From positions 1 through 61,253 of the forward strand of contig JAIPHJ010000010.1 of the NCBI GenBank assembly GCA_021735245.1: a DNA stretch of 61,253 nt. Direction: 5' to 3'. The translations under genes and the position numbers were made by a program. This document shows, piece after piece, positions 8,383 through 16,589 of the stretch (within the stretch, counting starts at the first letter, position 1; every line of letters begins with the position of its first letter). Origin of the DNA: Candidatus Bipolaricaulota bacterium (GTDB taxonomy: Bacteria > Bipolaricaulota > Bipolaricaulia > M55B111). Below the pieces are notes generated by a model, which saw nothing but the letters and a program-made list of their open reading frames with translations, had not been told where the DNA came from and ran no database searches.

Positions 8383-9310
8383 CCGGGACGTTCGTAAGTT
8401 TATTGCTATTATGATATTGATACTTGCGGGCCTGGGGGTTTTGCCTTTCTTCGTAGGGAGGTTTCACGTAGTTCTCGTTACGGAAGCCCTGATCCTTGGA
8501 GTCTATGCCCTTTCGTTCGACTTGATCTTTGGTTACGGAGGGATGCTGAGCTTTGGCCAGTCCGTATTCTTTGGCGTTGGGGCTTATACGATATTGTACT
8601 CTTTTAAAGGCGGACTGGGGTTGGGAGTTTCCCTGTTGTTAGCGGTTTTTGTCGCCGGGATTTTTGGTCTACTGGTTGGTAGCGCGGTAGTCCGTGTCAG
8701 GGGGGCGAAGTTCTTTCTAATTACCCTCGTTGGATCCATACTATTTTACTTGCTTGCACTGGACAACCGCTGGCTGACGGGAGGGTCCGACGGGATGATT
8801 GTGCCGACTGGATTTTCCGGGTTGGCGGAGAACTATTATCTGGTACTCGGAATCAGCCTGTCAGTTATCATCTTCGCTACGGTACTTGTCAATTCTCCTC
8901 TGGGGCTCGTATTCAAGATGATTAGGGACAATGAAAGGCGGGCCGGTTTGCTGGGTTATTCGGTAGGGAGGTACAAAGTAACTGCCTTTGCGATTGGTGG
9001 AGGGTTAGCCGGTCTGGCTGGAGGTCTTTATGCCTATACTACCGGCTTTGCTTCCGCTGGCTTCTTTCACTGGACCCGTTCGGCCGACGCTGTAGTCTGG
9101 ACTATCCTTGGTGGGGCAGGGACAGTGGTTGGTCCGTTTGTCGGAGCTGCTCTGTTGACCTTCGTTCGCGAAACACTGTCGGCTATAATGGGAAATATCT
9201 ATCCGGTCATAGTGGGGGTACTTCTGATCTTAGCGGTGATTGTCTTCCCCGGGGGGTTATTTGGTCTCCTGAAAGGGGCGGTCAGGAACTTTGGTGGCTC
9301 AGATGAATGA
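8366..9310 (+). CDS. livM: Branched-chain amino acid-type ABC permease LivM
   Basis: Second membrane subunit, 314 residues, strongly hydrophobic. The segment FGYGGMLSFGQSVFFGVGAY near residues 54-73 is a LivM hallmark, and the coupling loop MIRDNERRAGLLGY lies near residue 190. Together with LivH it forms the heterodimeric pore. ATG at 8366 has a GGAG site upstream inside the livH end. The 3' end overlaps the livG start by 8 bases, so translation is probably coupled. The substrate is set by LivK and is unknown. Confidence 0.9.
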   Translation: MKTKTSRDVRKFIAIMILILAGLGVLPFFVGRFHVVLVTEALILGVYALSFDLIFGYGGMLSFGQSVFFGVGAYTILYSFKGGLGLGVSLLLAVFVAGIFGLLVGSAVVRVRGAKFFLITLVGSILFYLLALDNRWLTGGSDGMIVPTGFSGLAENYYLVLGISLSVIIFATVLVNSPLGLVFKMIRDNERRAGLLGYSVGRYKVTAFAIGGGLAGLAGGLYAYTTGFASAGFFHWTRSADAVVWTILGGAGTVVGPFVGAALLTFVRETLSAIMGNIYPVIVGVLLILAVIVFPGGLFGLLKGAVRNFGGSDE

Positions 9311-10076
9311 TACTTTGCTGGAGGTCCGGGGCCTTGGTAAGCGGTACGCCGGATTCCCGGCGCTGAATGGGGTGGATTTTTCCCTCCGGTCCGGTCAGGT
9401 TAAAGGTGTAATGGGGCCCAACGGGGCAGGAAAGAGTACCCTGTTGAAATTAATTGCCGGAGAAATCAGAGCCTCTTCGGGTTCGGTGTTTTTTGCCGGT
9501 CACCCGGTGACAAACCTCCCTGTGGATAGGATCAGCAATCGGGGAGTTTCTTATATGCCCCAGCGTCCCAGTTGCTTCCCGTCTCTTACTGTCGAGGAAA
9601 ACGTTAGGGGAGCAGCCCAGACGAGTCTGTTTTTAAGTAGAGCCGAGGACGAGTCTATTGTTAGGGCGTTGTTGGAGCTAGTTGGTCTCAGGGAAAGGGC
9701 TGGGACGACCGCGGTGGAGTTACCTTTCGGTGATAAAAGGCTCCTGGACGTGGCTATGGCCCTAGCCGGTAAACCCAGATTGCTTCTGGCCGATGAGCCG
9801 ACCGCAGGAGTGGATCGGGACGCATCAGAGAAGATACTGGAACTCCTAAGAAAAATGTCATCGCCCGACTCGAGGGGCGAGTTCGGATTGGATGGGTTGA
9901 TCTTTACCGAACACGACAGGGAAATCTTGCTTGACTTCCCTGACGAAGTCGGTTTCCTCCGGGCGGGTGAGCTAATAGTAGAGGGTTCTCCGGAACGGGT
10001 AAAGCACGAAGGTGTTGTTCAGAATTACCTTGCGGATCACCGGCATTTCGACGATCGGAAAGAGGATTTAGTGTAA
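9303..10076 (+). CDS. livG: ABC transporter ATP-binding protein LivG
   Basis: Cytoplasmic ATPase subunit paired with LivF. The Walker A motif GPNGAGKST is near residue 39, and LLLADEPTAGVD carries Walker B and the D-loop. The signature segment reads LPFGDKRLLDVA instead of LSYGDQRRLEIA, a mild departure. The H-loop is TEHD. TTG (9291), GTG (9294) and ATG (9303) are all possible starts. ATG is chosen because GGTGG lies at suitable spacing and because homologs begin close to the first conserved strand. The resulting 257 residues are typical. Confidence 0.9.
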   Translation: MNDTLLEVRGLGKRYAGFPALNGVDFSLRSGQVKGVMGPNGAGKSTLLKLIAGEIRASSGSVFFAGHPVTNLPVDRISNRGVSYMPQRPSCFPSLTVEENVRGAAQTSLFLSRAEDESIVRALLELVGLRERAGTTAVELPFGDKRLLDVAMALAGKPRLLLADEPTAGVDRDASEKILELLRKMSSPDSRGEFGLDGLIFTEHDREILLDFPDEVGFLRAGELIVEGSPERVKHEGVVQNYLADHRHFDDRKEDLV

Positions 10077-10077
10077 A

Positions 10078-10719
10078 ATGCTTGAGTTAAGGGATTTTGA
10101 GGTTAGGTACGGCAATTTTAAGGCTATAAAAAACCTGTCTTTTTCACTTGCCCGCGGTGAGGCCCTCGGATTGACCGGAAGAAACGGTGTGGGTAAAACC
10201 TCCACTCTGAAAGGAATTATCGGATTGGTCGAGACAAGGGGAAAAGTAATATTCAGGGGCGACGATTTAAGTAGTCTCGAACCGCACGACAGGGCGGCCA
10301 GAGGGATAGGATATTTGCCTCAGGAAAAGAGGATTTTCAATCAACTTACCGTGGAAGAGAACCTGAGGCTTGTAACTGAACGAGGTGGAGTAGCCCGGGT
10401 TAAAGATGAGGTCCTCGATCTATTTCCCGTGCTGAAAGGGCGGTTTAATCAAAAAGCGGGAGACTTATCGGGGGGCGAGCAGGCCATGGTGGCGATCGCT
10501 CGCCTGCTGATCCCGAGCCCCGAGTTACTGCTTCTGGACGAGCCGACTGAGGGGTTGATGCCGGAAGTGGAGAAGAGGTTGCACCGGGTCCTTGAAGATA
10601 ATTTATCTCGAAATCGTTCTGCCCTGATCGCGGGTCAGAATGCTAATTTCCTGAGAGTCTTATCCTCGAAGGTTTATCAGCTGAGTGAGGGACGGGTTGA
10701 CAGAGTTATTGAAGAATGA
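10078..10719 (+). CDS. livF: ABC transporter ATP-binding protein LivF
   Basis: Second ATPase of the liv transporter. Walker A is GRNGVGKTS near residue 34, the Q-loop is YLPQEKRIF, the signature is LSGGEQAMVAIAR and Walker B is LLLLDEPTEGLMP. LivF-type proteins typically have EGL after the Walker B DEPT, as here. At 213 residues it is about 20 shorter than most LivF proteins. Its start lies one base after the livG stop. It closes the operon; the nitroreductase downstream has its own ribosome site and perhaps its own promoter. Confidence 0.9.
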   Translation: MLELRDFEVRYGNFKAIKNLSFSLARGEALGLTGRNGVGKTSTLKGIIGLVETRGKVIFRGDDLSSLEPHDRAARGIGYLPQEKRIFNQLTVEENLRLVTERGGVARVKDEVLDLFPVLKGRFNQKAGDLSGGEQAMVAIARLLIPSPELLLLDEPTEGLMPEVEKRLHRVLEDNLSRNRSALIAGQNANFLRVLSSKVYQLSEGRVDRVIEE

Positions 10720-10749
10720 TTGGGTTCGGGCACAGGATCGGTACTTTCG

Positions 10750-10777
10750 TTGTGGTCTCGGCTGTTATCCGTACAAT
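10750..10777 (+). promoter_or_regulatory. Putative promoter for the nitroreductase gene
   Basis: TTGTGG (10750-10755) and TACAAT (10772-10777) are 16 bases apart, about 55 bases before the ATG. This would let the nitroreductase be expressed apart from liv. The sequence match is moderate. Confidence 0.35.
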
Positions 10778-10833
10778 ATTACCGGTATGGAGTGACTCTG
10801 AGGAGAAATTCACAACAACTGGAGGAGGGACCG

Positions 10834-11376
10834 ATGTTAGATAACGAGTTACTAAAGACAATTAGAGAGCGCAAGATGGTATTCAAGTTCAAGGATGAAC
10901 CCGTGGAAGAAGAAAAGCTGAATGCCGTACTCCAGGCGGGTTACTGGTCGGAAAGTTTCGGTGATTGCGAACCCTGGCAGTTCGTTGTTGTCGAGGACCC
11001 TGAGCTCAAACGGAACCTGTATGAGTTGACCAAACGGGTCACGATTTACACGGCCGGGATTAAGAACGCTCCGGTCACCGTCGCTATTGCTATTACCGGT
11101 TGTGGAACGAGTCACTTTATCGAGGAAGGGGCAGTCGCCGCTCATAATATGGCCCTGGCTGCTCACAGCCTCGGACTGGGAGCTTACTGGCTCGACGTAT
11201 ATGATCTGGAAAACAAGAAAGATTCGGTAGAGGCAGAAGCGAAGAAGATGCTGGGTCTTCCGGATGACGTTCGGTTAACCTATCTGCTTCCACTCGGTCA
11301 TCCCGATCAGGAAAGAGAAGAGACAAGAGCCAAGTTCGATGACGTGGTACATTATAACAAATACGGTAACGAATAG
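10834..11376 (+). CDS. Nitroreductase-family protein
   Basis: Predicted flavin-dependent oxidoreductase of the nitroreductase fold, 180 residues. Recognisable parts are the N-terminal RERKMVFKFKDEPV, PWQFVVVED, and the C-terminal GLPDDVRLTYLLPLGHPDQE. The N-terminus normally reads R-R-S-x-R-x-F, where Ser and the second Arg hold the FMN phosphate. Here those positions are Met and Phe, so flavin binding may be altered. ATG at 10834 is chosen because GGAGGAGGGA lies just upstream; the frame opens 38 codons earlier without a ribosome site. The physiological substrate is unknown. It is probably not part of the liv system. Confidence 0.75.
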   Translation: MLDNELLKTIRERKMVFKFKDEPVEEEKLNAVLQAGYWSESFGDCEPWQFVVVEDPELKRNLYELTKRVTIYTAGIKNAPVTVAIAITGCGTSHFIEEGAVAAHNMALAAHSLGLGAYWLDVYDLENKKDSVEAEAKKMLGLPDDVRLTYLLPLGHPDQEREETRAKFDDVVHYNKYGNE

Positions 11377-11456
11377 GATTGACGGGTAAACGGAGCTTGC
11401 TTATTTAATCTCAGCTTCTGTCTGCTTCGGTACTTAGTTACCTGGCCCTTATCTAA

Positions 11457-11538
11457 CCTACCCTGCTTACCTGGCTGCCGGTATTACCTCTACTGCTAAG
11501 ATTTAAGGTTAAATCAGTTGCCAGTTAAGCAGGGTAGG
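11457..11538. repeat. 82-bp inverted repeat between convergent genes
   Basis: Two 19-bp arms, CCTACCCTGCTTACCTGGC at 11457-11475 and its complement at 11520-11538, differ at one base and enclose 44 bases. It lies between the nitroreductase gene (+) and upp (-). As RNA it would form a long hairpin from either strand. It might serve as a bidirectional terminator, although no T-run follows, or be a small repeat element. Confidence 0.7.
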
Positions 11539-11564
11539 CGTATCCCGGGGGGCTAGTCAACCTG

Positions 11565-12194
11565 TTAGGTACCGAATAACCTATCTCCCGCGTCTCCCAG
11601 GCCGGGATGGATGTATCCTTCACTGTCTAACCTGTCGTCAACTGCTGCCGTATATACGGGAACGTTGGGGTGTTTTGCCGAGAAATTTTCTACCCCTTCC
11701 GGTGCGGCGACCAGGCATAGGAACTGAACGTTTTCTCCCCCTTCTTCTTTGACCAGTTCGACGCCTGCTTTTGCCGTCCCTCCGGTTGCCAGCATTGGGT
11801 CGACGACGATTATCTGAAATTCGTTGAGAGGCTGGGGAAGTTTCTTATAGTACTCCACCGGCTCCAGCGTCTCGTGATCCCTGTAAAGACCGATATGGCC
11901 GACTTTTGCCTTTGGTAATAGGTTTAACACGCCTTCCAGCATGCCAACGCCTGCCCGGAGAATCGGCACTAAAGCTACCTTTGTGTCGAGCGTCTTGGAG
12001 GTAGTCTTTTCCAGAGGAGTCTCGACCTCCGTCTCCGCGAGCGGGTAATTCCTTGTAATTTCGTATACCATCAGGGTCGTAAGTTCTTCCAGTATTAATC
12101 GGAAGTCCTGGTTGTCCGTATTTTTGTTTCGAAGATAAGTCAGTTTATTTTGAATTAACGGATGTCTTACGACGTTTAAGTTTTGTCCTTCCAT
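11565..12194 (-). CDS. upp: Uracil phosphoribosyltransferase
   Basis: Pyrimidine-salvage enzyme that makes UMP from uracil and PRPP in the cytoplasm. The 209 residues match the family. The PRPP-binding motif VVDPMLATGGTA is clear, and the C-terminal GLGDAGDRLFGT is the uracil-binding end typical of Upp. ATG at 12194 lies five bases after the stop of the upstream GTPase-like gene, so the two are very likely co-transcribed. GGAGG about 15 bases upstream lies inside the end of that gene. Confidence 0.95.
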   Translation of the reverse strand: MEGQNLNVVRHPLIQNKLTYLRNKNTDNQDFRLILEELTTLMVYEITRNYPLAETEVETPLEKTTSKTLDTKVALVPILRAGVGMLEGVLNLLPKAKVGHIGLYRDHETLEPVEYYKKLPQPLNEFQIIVVDPMLATGGTAKAGVELVKEEGGENVQFLCLVAAPEGVENFSAKHPNVPVYTAAVDDRLDSEGYIHPGLGDAGDRLFGT

Positions 12195-12199
12195 TAGCT

Positions 12200-13513
12200 T
12201 TATAAAACCTCCAAATTGGATAATACGTCTGCTAGAGTGGGAGAACCAATCTCCTGTAGTTCGTACGTTACTCTGGTGGTGGGTACTTCGAAGTCAATTA
12301 ACCGTCGAAGATCAATTGGCGTACCTATTACCACCGCATCCGGCGAGCAATTTTTAATCGTTGCATTTAAGTCCTCTATTTGTTCCTTTCCGTACCCCAT
12401 TGCCGGAAGCAGTTTAGGAATATGGGGATAGGTTTTGAAAGTCTCCTTCAGAGATCCCACTGCGTGCGGTTCTGGATCGATTAGCTCTCCGGCACCGTAC
12501 TTTTTCGCAGCCAGGGTGCCCGCTCCCAGGTCCATTTCTCCGTGAGTGACGGTAGGACCGTCCTCGATCACAAGTACCCGGTTGTCGGAGATAATAGACG
12601 GATCCTCGACGGTTATAGGAGAACATGCTTCAATTATTTCCGCGTCCGGATTTAGTTTCCTTACGTTCTTTCGAACTTCGTTTACCTTATCTGGAGTGGC
12701 CGTCTCAACTTTATTGATGACTACCAGGTCCGCCATTCTTATGCTTACGTTCCCCGGGTAGTAAGTCATTTCGTGCCCCGCTCGCAGCGGATCGGCCATT
12801 ACTATACTGAAGTCCGACTCGTAAAACGAGAAGTCGTTGTTACCCCCGTCCCAGACTATGACGTCGGCTTCCTGCTCGGCCTGGCTAAGAATTTCCTCGT
12901 AATCCACCCCGGCGAAGACTAGGTTACCCCGGTCGATGTGAGGTTCGTATTCCTCCCTTTCCTCTATTGTGCAGTCGTGTTTGTCCATGTCGTCGTAAGT
13001 CTCGAAGCGCTGGGCTTTTTGAGCGACCAGGTCTCCGTAGGGCATCGGATGTCGGATGACGGCTACCTGTTTCCCCACCCCTCTTAGAATATCGGTAACT
13101 CGCCTGGTGGTCTGACTCTTGCCTGATCCTGTTCTAACTGCGGTTATCGATATTAACGGTTTGGACGATTTTAAGGTCGTATGTTGCGGGCTGAGCAGCT
13201 TGAAATCGGCCCCCGAGGCGTTTACCAGGGAAGCTCTCTCCATCACGTACTGGTGTGGTACGTCACTGTAGGAGAAAACGACCTCGTCCACGTCCTCGGC
13301 TTTTATCAGTTCGGGCAGGTCCTCTTCGGCTTCGATCGGGATCCCTTCCGGGTATAAATCGCCCGCCAGTTCCGGCGGATATTCTCTTCCCGTTATATCG
13401 GGTATCTGTGCTGCCGTGAAGGCGACTACCCGTACTTCTTCCTTTTCACGGAAGTAAGTGTTAAAGTTATGAAAGTCCCTTCCGGCGGCGCCCATTATTA
13501 TAACTTTTTTCAA
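12200..13513 (-). CDS. Cyclic 2,3-diphosphoglycerate synthetase-like P-loop protein (COG2403)
   Basis: 437-residue cytoplasmic P-loop protein resembling archaeal cyclic 2,3-diphosphoglycerate synthetase and the wider COG2403 predicted GTPases. It begins with a Rossmann-like KKVIIMGAAGRDFHNF. The P-loop is AVRTGSGKSQTTR near residue 129, and VIWDGGNNDFSF and VVINKVETA follow. The translation start is TTG at 13513, with AGGAGGGG at ideal spacing; the open frame runs much further upstream but that part looks non-coding. It lies directly upstream of upp. Bacterial members have no settled function. The product could be the osmolyte and thermoprotectant cDPG or something else. Confidence 0.75.
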   Translation of the reverse strand: MKKVIIMGAAGRDFHNFNTYFREKEEVRVVAFTAAQIPDITGREYPPELAGDLYPEGIPIEAEEDLPELIKAEDVDEVVFSYSDVPHQYVMERASLVNASGADFKLLSPQHTTLKSSKPLISITAVRTGSGKSQTTRRVTDILRGVGKQVAVIRHPMPYGDLVAQKAQRFETYDDMDKHDCTIEEREEYEPHIDRGNLVFAGVDYEEILSQAEQEADVIVWDGGNNDFSFYESDFSIVMADPLRAGHEMTYYPGNVSIRMADLVVINKVETATPDKVNEVRKNVRKLNPDAEIIEACSPITVEDPSIISDNRVLVIEDGPTVTHGEMDLGAGTLAAKKYGAGELIDPEPHAVGSLKETFKTYPHIPKLLPAMGYGKEQIEDLNATIKNCSPDAVVIGTPIDLRRLIDFEVPTTRVTYELQEIGSPTLADVLSNLEVL

Positions 13514-13671
13514 TTTAACCCCTCCTGAAAGTATTTTTCGGACGTTAAACTTCTCTAGATAGGATATAGGGTCTGCTTCTTTCGTGCAATCTTCGTGACG
13601 GTTGTGGTGCCCGGAATTCCGGAACGTCCGTACCCGTTCCAGAGGGAAGGAGTTTTCCTTGAGAAAGTTGT

Positions 13672-13700
13672 TTGAACTTGCTAATTTACTTCGATAAACT
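13672..13700 (+). promoter_or_regulatory. Putative promoter for HAD gene and sugar importer
   Basis: TTGAAC (13672-13677) and TAAACT (13695-13700) are separated by 17 bases, 38 bases before the HAD gene start. Confidence 0.4.
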
Positions 13701-13738
13701 AATAGGCCATACTCTGGCTTGAGGGTGTCCCACAAAAC

Positions 13739-14392
13739 ATGAACGTTTTTGTCACGGATATTGACAACACGATAGCCGATACAAGAGACAGGCTCCGCCG
13801 CTCTTTGGAAGCAATCGATAGAGGAAAGGTCTATGAAGAAACGGCAGATCGATACGGAGGTTTTGGAGATTATCTCGACGCGGAGGAAGAAGAAGCGTTC
13901 TGGAGTCTCTTTCTTTCGAATAGGTTTCTTTACCTGGATCGCCCAGCTCCGGGAGCCGCCGAGTTTCTCCGGAAGATTAAGAATGAAGCGGTGGAAATAG
14001 TTTACCTGACTGGAAGGCACGACGAAGAGGGTGATTCGATGAGATCCGGTACCGAGTCCTGGCTCGAGGGGCACGGATTCCCCTCACCGGATCGGTCGGG
14101 GGTAAAGCTTTTAATGAAACCAAGGAGAAAAATGGAGGACAGGAAGTTTAAACTGGCCAGGTTACGGGACGAATTTTCGGGAAAGTCCCGGGCGGGAGAG
14201 GTAATTGGTATTGGTGATCACCCTGACGATGCTTTAGTATATAATCGAGCTGGAATAAGGCCGTTTTTGCTGGATTGGCTTGGCCTGTTCTCAATTCAGG
14301 AGCTACAGAATTCGGTTTCGGGAGTAAAGATAGTTGAAGACTGGCAGGGGCTGGAGAGAGAGCTTTATGGTTCTGAAAACCGCACTCAATGA
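13739..14392 (+). CDS. HAD-superfamily hydrolase
   Basis: 217-residue HAD-like protein. The N-terminal DIDNTIAD (residues 7-14) supplies the catalytic Asp-x-Asp motif I. YLTGRHDE near residue 100 fits motif II with Thr, and GIGDHPDDALVYNRAG near 160 fits the acidic motif III/IV. It is probably a small-molecule phosphatase. Its last bases overlap the start of the downstream MalG-like permease as ATGA, so it belongs to the sugar-transporter operon and may dephosphorylate an imported or derived sugar phosphate (inference). It has no signal peptide. The Shine-Dalgarno is weak (GAGGGTG, rather far upstream). Confidence 0.7.
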   Translation: MNVFVTDIDNTIADTRDRLRRSLEAIDRGKVYEETADRYGGFGDYLDAEEEEAFWSLFLSNRFLYLDRPAPGAAEFLRKIKNEAVEIVYLTGRHDEEGDSMRSGTESWLEGHGFPSPDRSGVKLLMKPRRKMEDRKFKLARLRDEFSGKSRAGEVIGIGDHPDDALVYNRAGIRPFLLDWLGLFSIQELQNSVSGVKIVEDWQGLERELYGSENRTQ

Positions 14393-15213
14393 ATCTTCGC
14401 AAGGCACTATTTAAGATAGTTACTTACGTAGTCTTGCTGGCGCTCGTAGTGATAGTCCTCCTACCGTTTTACTGGATGGTCACTACTTCGTTTAAACCAC
14501 CCGGCGAGGTTAACGTAGTCCCGCCAAAGTGGGTACCAAGCGAATTCCACTGGCAGAATTACCTGAAGGCCTGGAACGCCGCGCCGTTCAACAGGTATTT
14601 CGTAAACTCCTTTTTCGTCTCGGTAATGACCACGATTGGCGAGGTGGTGACAACCATCTTTGCCGCTTACGCCTTCGCCAAGATGGACTTTTTTGGCAAG
14701 CGGGTCCTTTTCTTGAGCTTGCTGGGACTTATGATGTTCCCGGGTCAGCTTCGGCTAATTCCCAACTTCATGCTGGCCAGCAAAATCGGCTGGACCGATA
14801 CTTACCAGATATTGATAATCCCCTGGATTGCCTCGATATTCGGGATTTTTCTTCTCCGACAATACTTCAAGACCATACCGGACGAACTCTGGGACGCGGC
14901 CCAGCTGGACGGCTGCAGCAGGTTCAGGTTTCTCTGGAAGGTGGTCGTCCCGCTATCCAAGCCGGGAATAATTACCGTAGCCCTGTTCAAGTTCGTCGGA
15001 AGCTGGAACGCCTTCCTCTGGGTTTTAATTATGACCAATCAACCAGGCATGAGAACGATTCCGGTGGGTTTGGCGGTCTTTCGGTCGGAAGCGGGCACTC
15101 ATTTTGCCGAACTAATGGCGGCATCAACCATGGCAGTTATGCCGATCTTGATTATATTCTTCTTTGCTCAAAAACAATTCATTCAGGGAGTTGCTCGCAG
15201 TGGAATCAAATAG
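14389..15213 (+). CDS. CUT1-family carbohydrate ABC permease, MalG/UgpE type
   Basis: 274-residue inner-membrane permease with six predicted transmembrane segments. The family start LLPFYWMVTTSFKPPGEV is present, and the EAA coupling loop reads DELWDAAQLDGCSRFRFLW near residue 165. It would pair with the MalF-like permease at 17419-18363 and the binding protein at 15307. The start overlaps the HAD gene stop by four bases. The usual CUT1 order is binding protein, MalF, MalG; here MalG comes first. Confidence 0.88.
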   Translation: MNLRKALFKIVTYVVLLALVVIVLLPFYWMVTTSFKPPGEVNVVPPKWVPSEFHWQNYLKAWNAAPFNRYFVNSFFVSVMTTIGEVVTTIFAAYAFAKMDFFGKRVLFLSLLGLMMFPGQLRLIPNFMLASKIGWTDTYQILIIPWIASIFGIFLLRQYFKTIPDELWDAAQLDGCSRFRFLWKVVVPLSKPGIITVALFKFVGSWNAFLWVLIMTNQPGMRTIPVGLAVFRSEAGTHFAELMAASTMAVMPILIIFFFAQKQFIQGVARSGIK

Positions 15214-15254
15214 AGAAAAAGGGGGGTGGTGCGCTCACGATTTGAGCTATTTGA
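15206..15254 (+). other. Nested hairpin in the permease-binding protein spacer
   Basis: TCAAATAG (15206-15213) pairs with CTATTTGA (15247-15254), and inside it GCTC (15233-15236) pairs with GAGC (15244-15247). It lies at the end of the permease gene and the start of the 93-base spacer. It may act as an mRNA stability or processing element. Confidence 0.3.
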
Positions 15255-15306
15255 CTTGTGATGGTTGGTGTGAAGCGAACCCAACTTACCCAACGGAGGT
15301 GCAGTA

Positions 15307-16533
15307 ATGCCAAAAAAATTTGTAGTAACCCTAGTTGCCCTAAGTCTCGTGGTTAGTCTTAGCCTGTTTGCGGCTGGCCAGACCGAAATAACTTTCTGGC
15401 ACGCCATGCACAGGGAACATAAGGAGGCTCTGGAACATATTACGGCCCAGTTTGAAGAGGCTCACCCGGATATAAAAGTAAAGCTGGTTGATCAAGGAGG
15501 TTATGGGGAGTTAAGTCAAAAGTTAACTACTTCGGCAGCCGCAGGAAAGCTTCCTACTGCTGCTCAACAGTACGAAGACTGGACGATCCAATACGTCAAT
15601 GCCGGGATAATGAAAGGCCTGGACGACGTGGTTAGTCAGGAGACCGTGGATAATTTACCAGATGCCCTGGTCGATTCCTGCACGTTTTACGGGAAGATGT
15701 ATACGTTGCCGTTCAATAAGAGCGCCATGGTTCTGTTTTACAATACGGATTTAATTGACGAACCTCCCGATACGTGGGACGAACTTCTGGCCACGGCGAA
15801 GGAGTTGACGGTCGATAAGGACGGTGACGGTAAAATGGATCAATACGGCTTCGGGCTCCGACCGACGCCGGAGCTGTTTTCGCTATTCCACCACCAGGCT
15901 GGAGGGAGGTTCCTGAGTGATGATAAATCCGAGTTATTGATTGACTCGGAATATGGAGTCCAGGCGCTGAACTTTATGTCCGACCTCAGGGAACACAGTC
16001 TCTACCAGACGGATTACTTGAGCGGTCCATTTGGTTCAGGAAAGGTCGCCATGTATATAGGTTCATCCGCCGGTGCGCCGTACGTGGCTTCGGCAAGTGA
16101 AGGGAACCATGGTTGGGACGCGGCACCACTGCCTCACGGCTCCGCGAACGGCGACTCGATGATCCAGGGAACCAACGTTGGAGTATTTAAAGTAGGCAAC
16201 AGCGAGAAACAAATCGAAGCCGGCCTGGAATACGTTCAATTTCTAACGAAGGACAAATGGACAATCTACTGGGCTCAGAAAACCGGATATATTCCAGTTA
16301 CGTTAAGTGCTCTTAATTCCGACGACTGGCAGTCCTTCCTGGAGGAGAATCCCAAGAGAAAGGCATCAACCCAGATGATGAAGGAGGGCTTCGTTTACCC
16401 CCATCATCCTGACTGGTACTCCGTTAGGAACATATTCGGCAGCGTACTTGAGAAAACCATGCTGGGAAAGGGCGAACCCGCGGAATTGCTGGAAGAAGGA
16501 GCGGAGAAGTTCAAGAAAGAAGTCGCGAGTTAA
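15307..16533 (+). CDS. Carbohydrate ABC substrate-binding protein, UgpB/MalE type
   Basis: 408-residue exported solute-binding protein (SBP_bac_1). A Sec signal peptide covers about residues 1-23 (KKFVVTLVALSLVVSLSLFA). No lipobox Cys is visible, so the protein may be free or held by another anchor. The mature start TEITFWHAMHREHKEALEHI resembles UgpB, the glycerol-3-phosphate binder, and related binders of glycosides. ATG has ACGGAGGTG just upstream. A strong hairpin immediately downstream (16542-16569) could stabilise this mRNA segment, in keeping with the need for excess binding protein. The ligand is not determinable. Confidence 0.88.
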   Translation: MPKKFVVTLVALSLVVSLSLFAAGQTEITFWHAMHREHKEALEHITAQFEEAHPDIKVKLVDQGGYGELSQKLTTSAAAGKLPTAAQQYEDWTIQYVNAGIMKGLDDVVSQETVDNLPDALVDSCTFYGKMYTLPFNKSAMVLFYNTDLIDEPPDTWDELLATAKELTVDKDGDGKMDQYGFGLRPTPELFSLFHHQAGGRFLSDDKSELLIDSEYGVQALNFMSDLREHSLYQTDYLSGPFGSGKVAMYIGSSAGAPYVASASEGNHGWDAAPLPHGSANGDSMIQGTNVGVFKVGNSEKQIEAGLEYVQFLTKDKWTIYWAQKTGYIPVTLSALNSDDWQSFLEENPKRKASTQMMKEGFVYPHHPDWYSVRNIFGSVLEKTMLGKGEPAELLEEGAEKFKKEVAS

Positions 16534-16541
16534 TTTACTGG

Positions 16542-16569
16542 ATGGCGGGAGTTTTTTGACTCCCGCCAT
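16542..16569 (+). terminator. Strong hairpin after binding-protein gene (attenuator or 3' stabiliser)
   Basis: ATGGCGGGAGT at 16542-16552 pairs perfectly with ACTCCCGCCAT at 16559-16569 (11 bp, loop TTTTTG). Only a short T-run follows, so partial read-through into the next gene is expected. Confidence 0.6.
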
Positions 16570-16589
16570 TTCGATTGGAGGTTATTTTG

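Noticed and set aside
12200-14074. 624-residue version of the COG2403 gene
   Set aside because: The extra N-terminal 187 residues have no family similarity, overlap the HAD gene on the other strand, and a TTG start with AGGAGGGG sits at the true family start.
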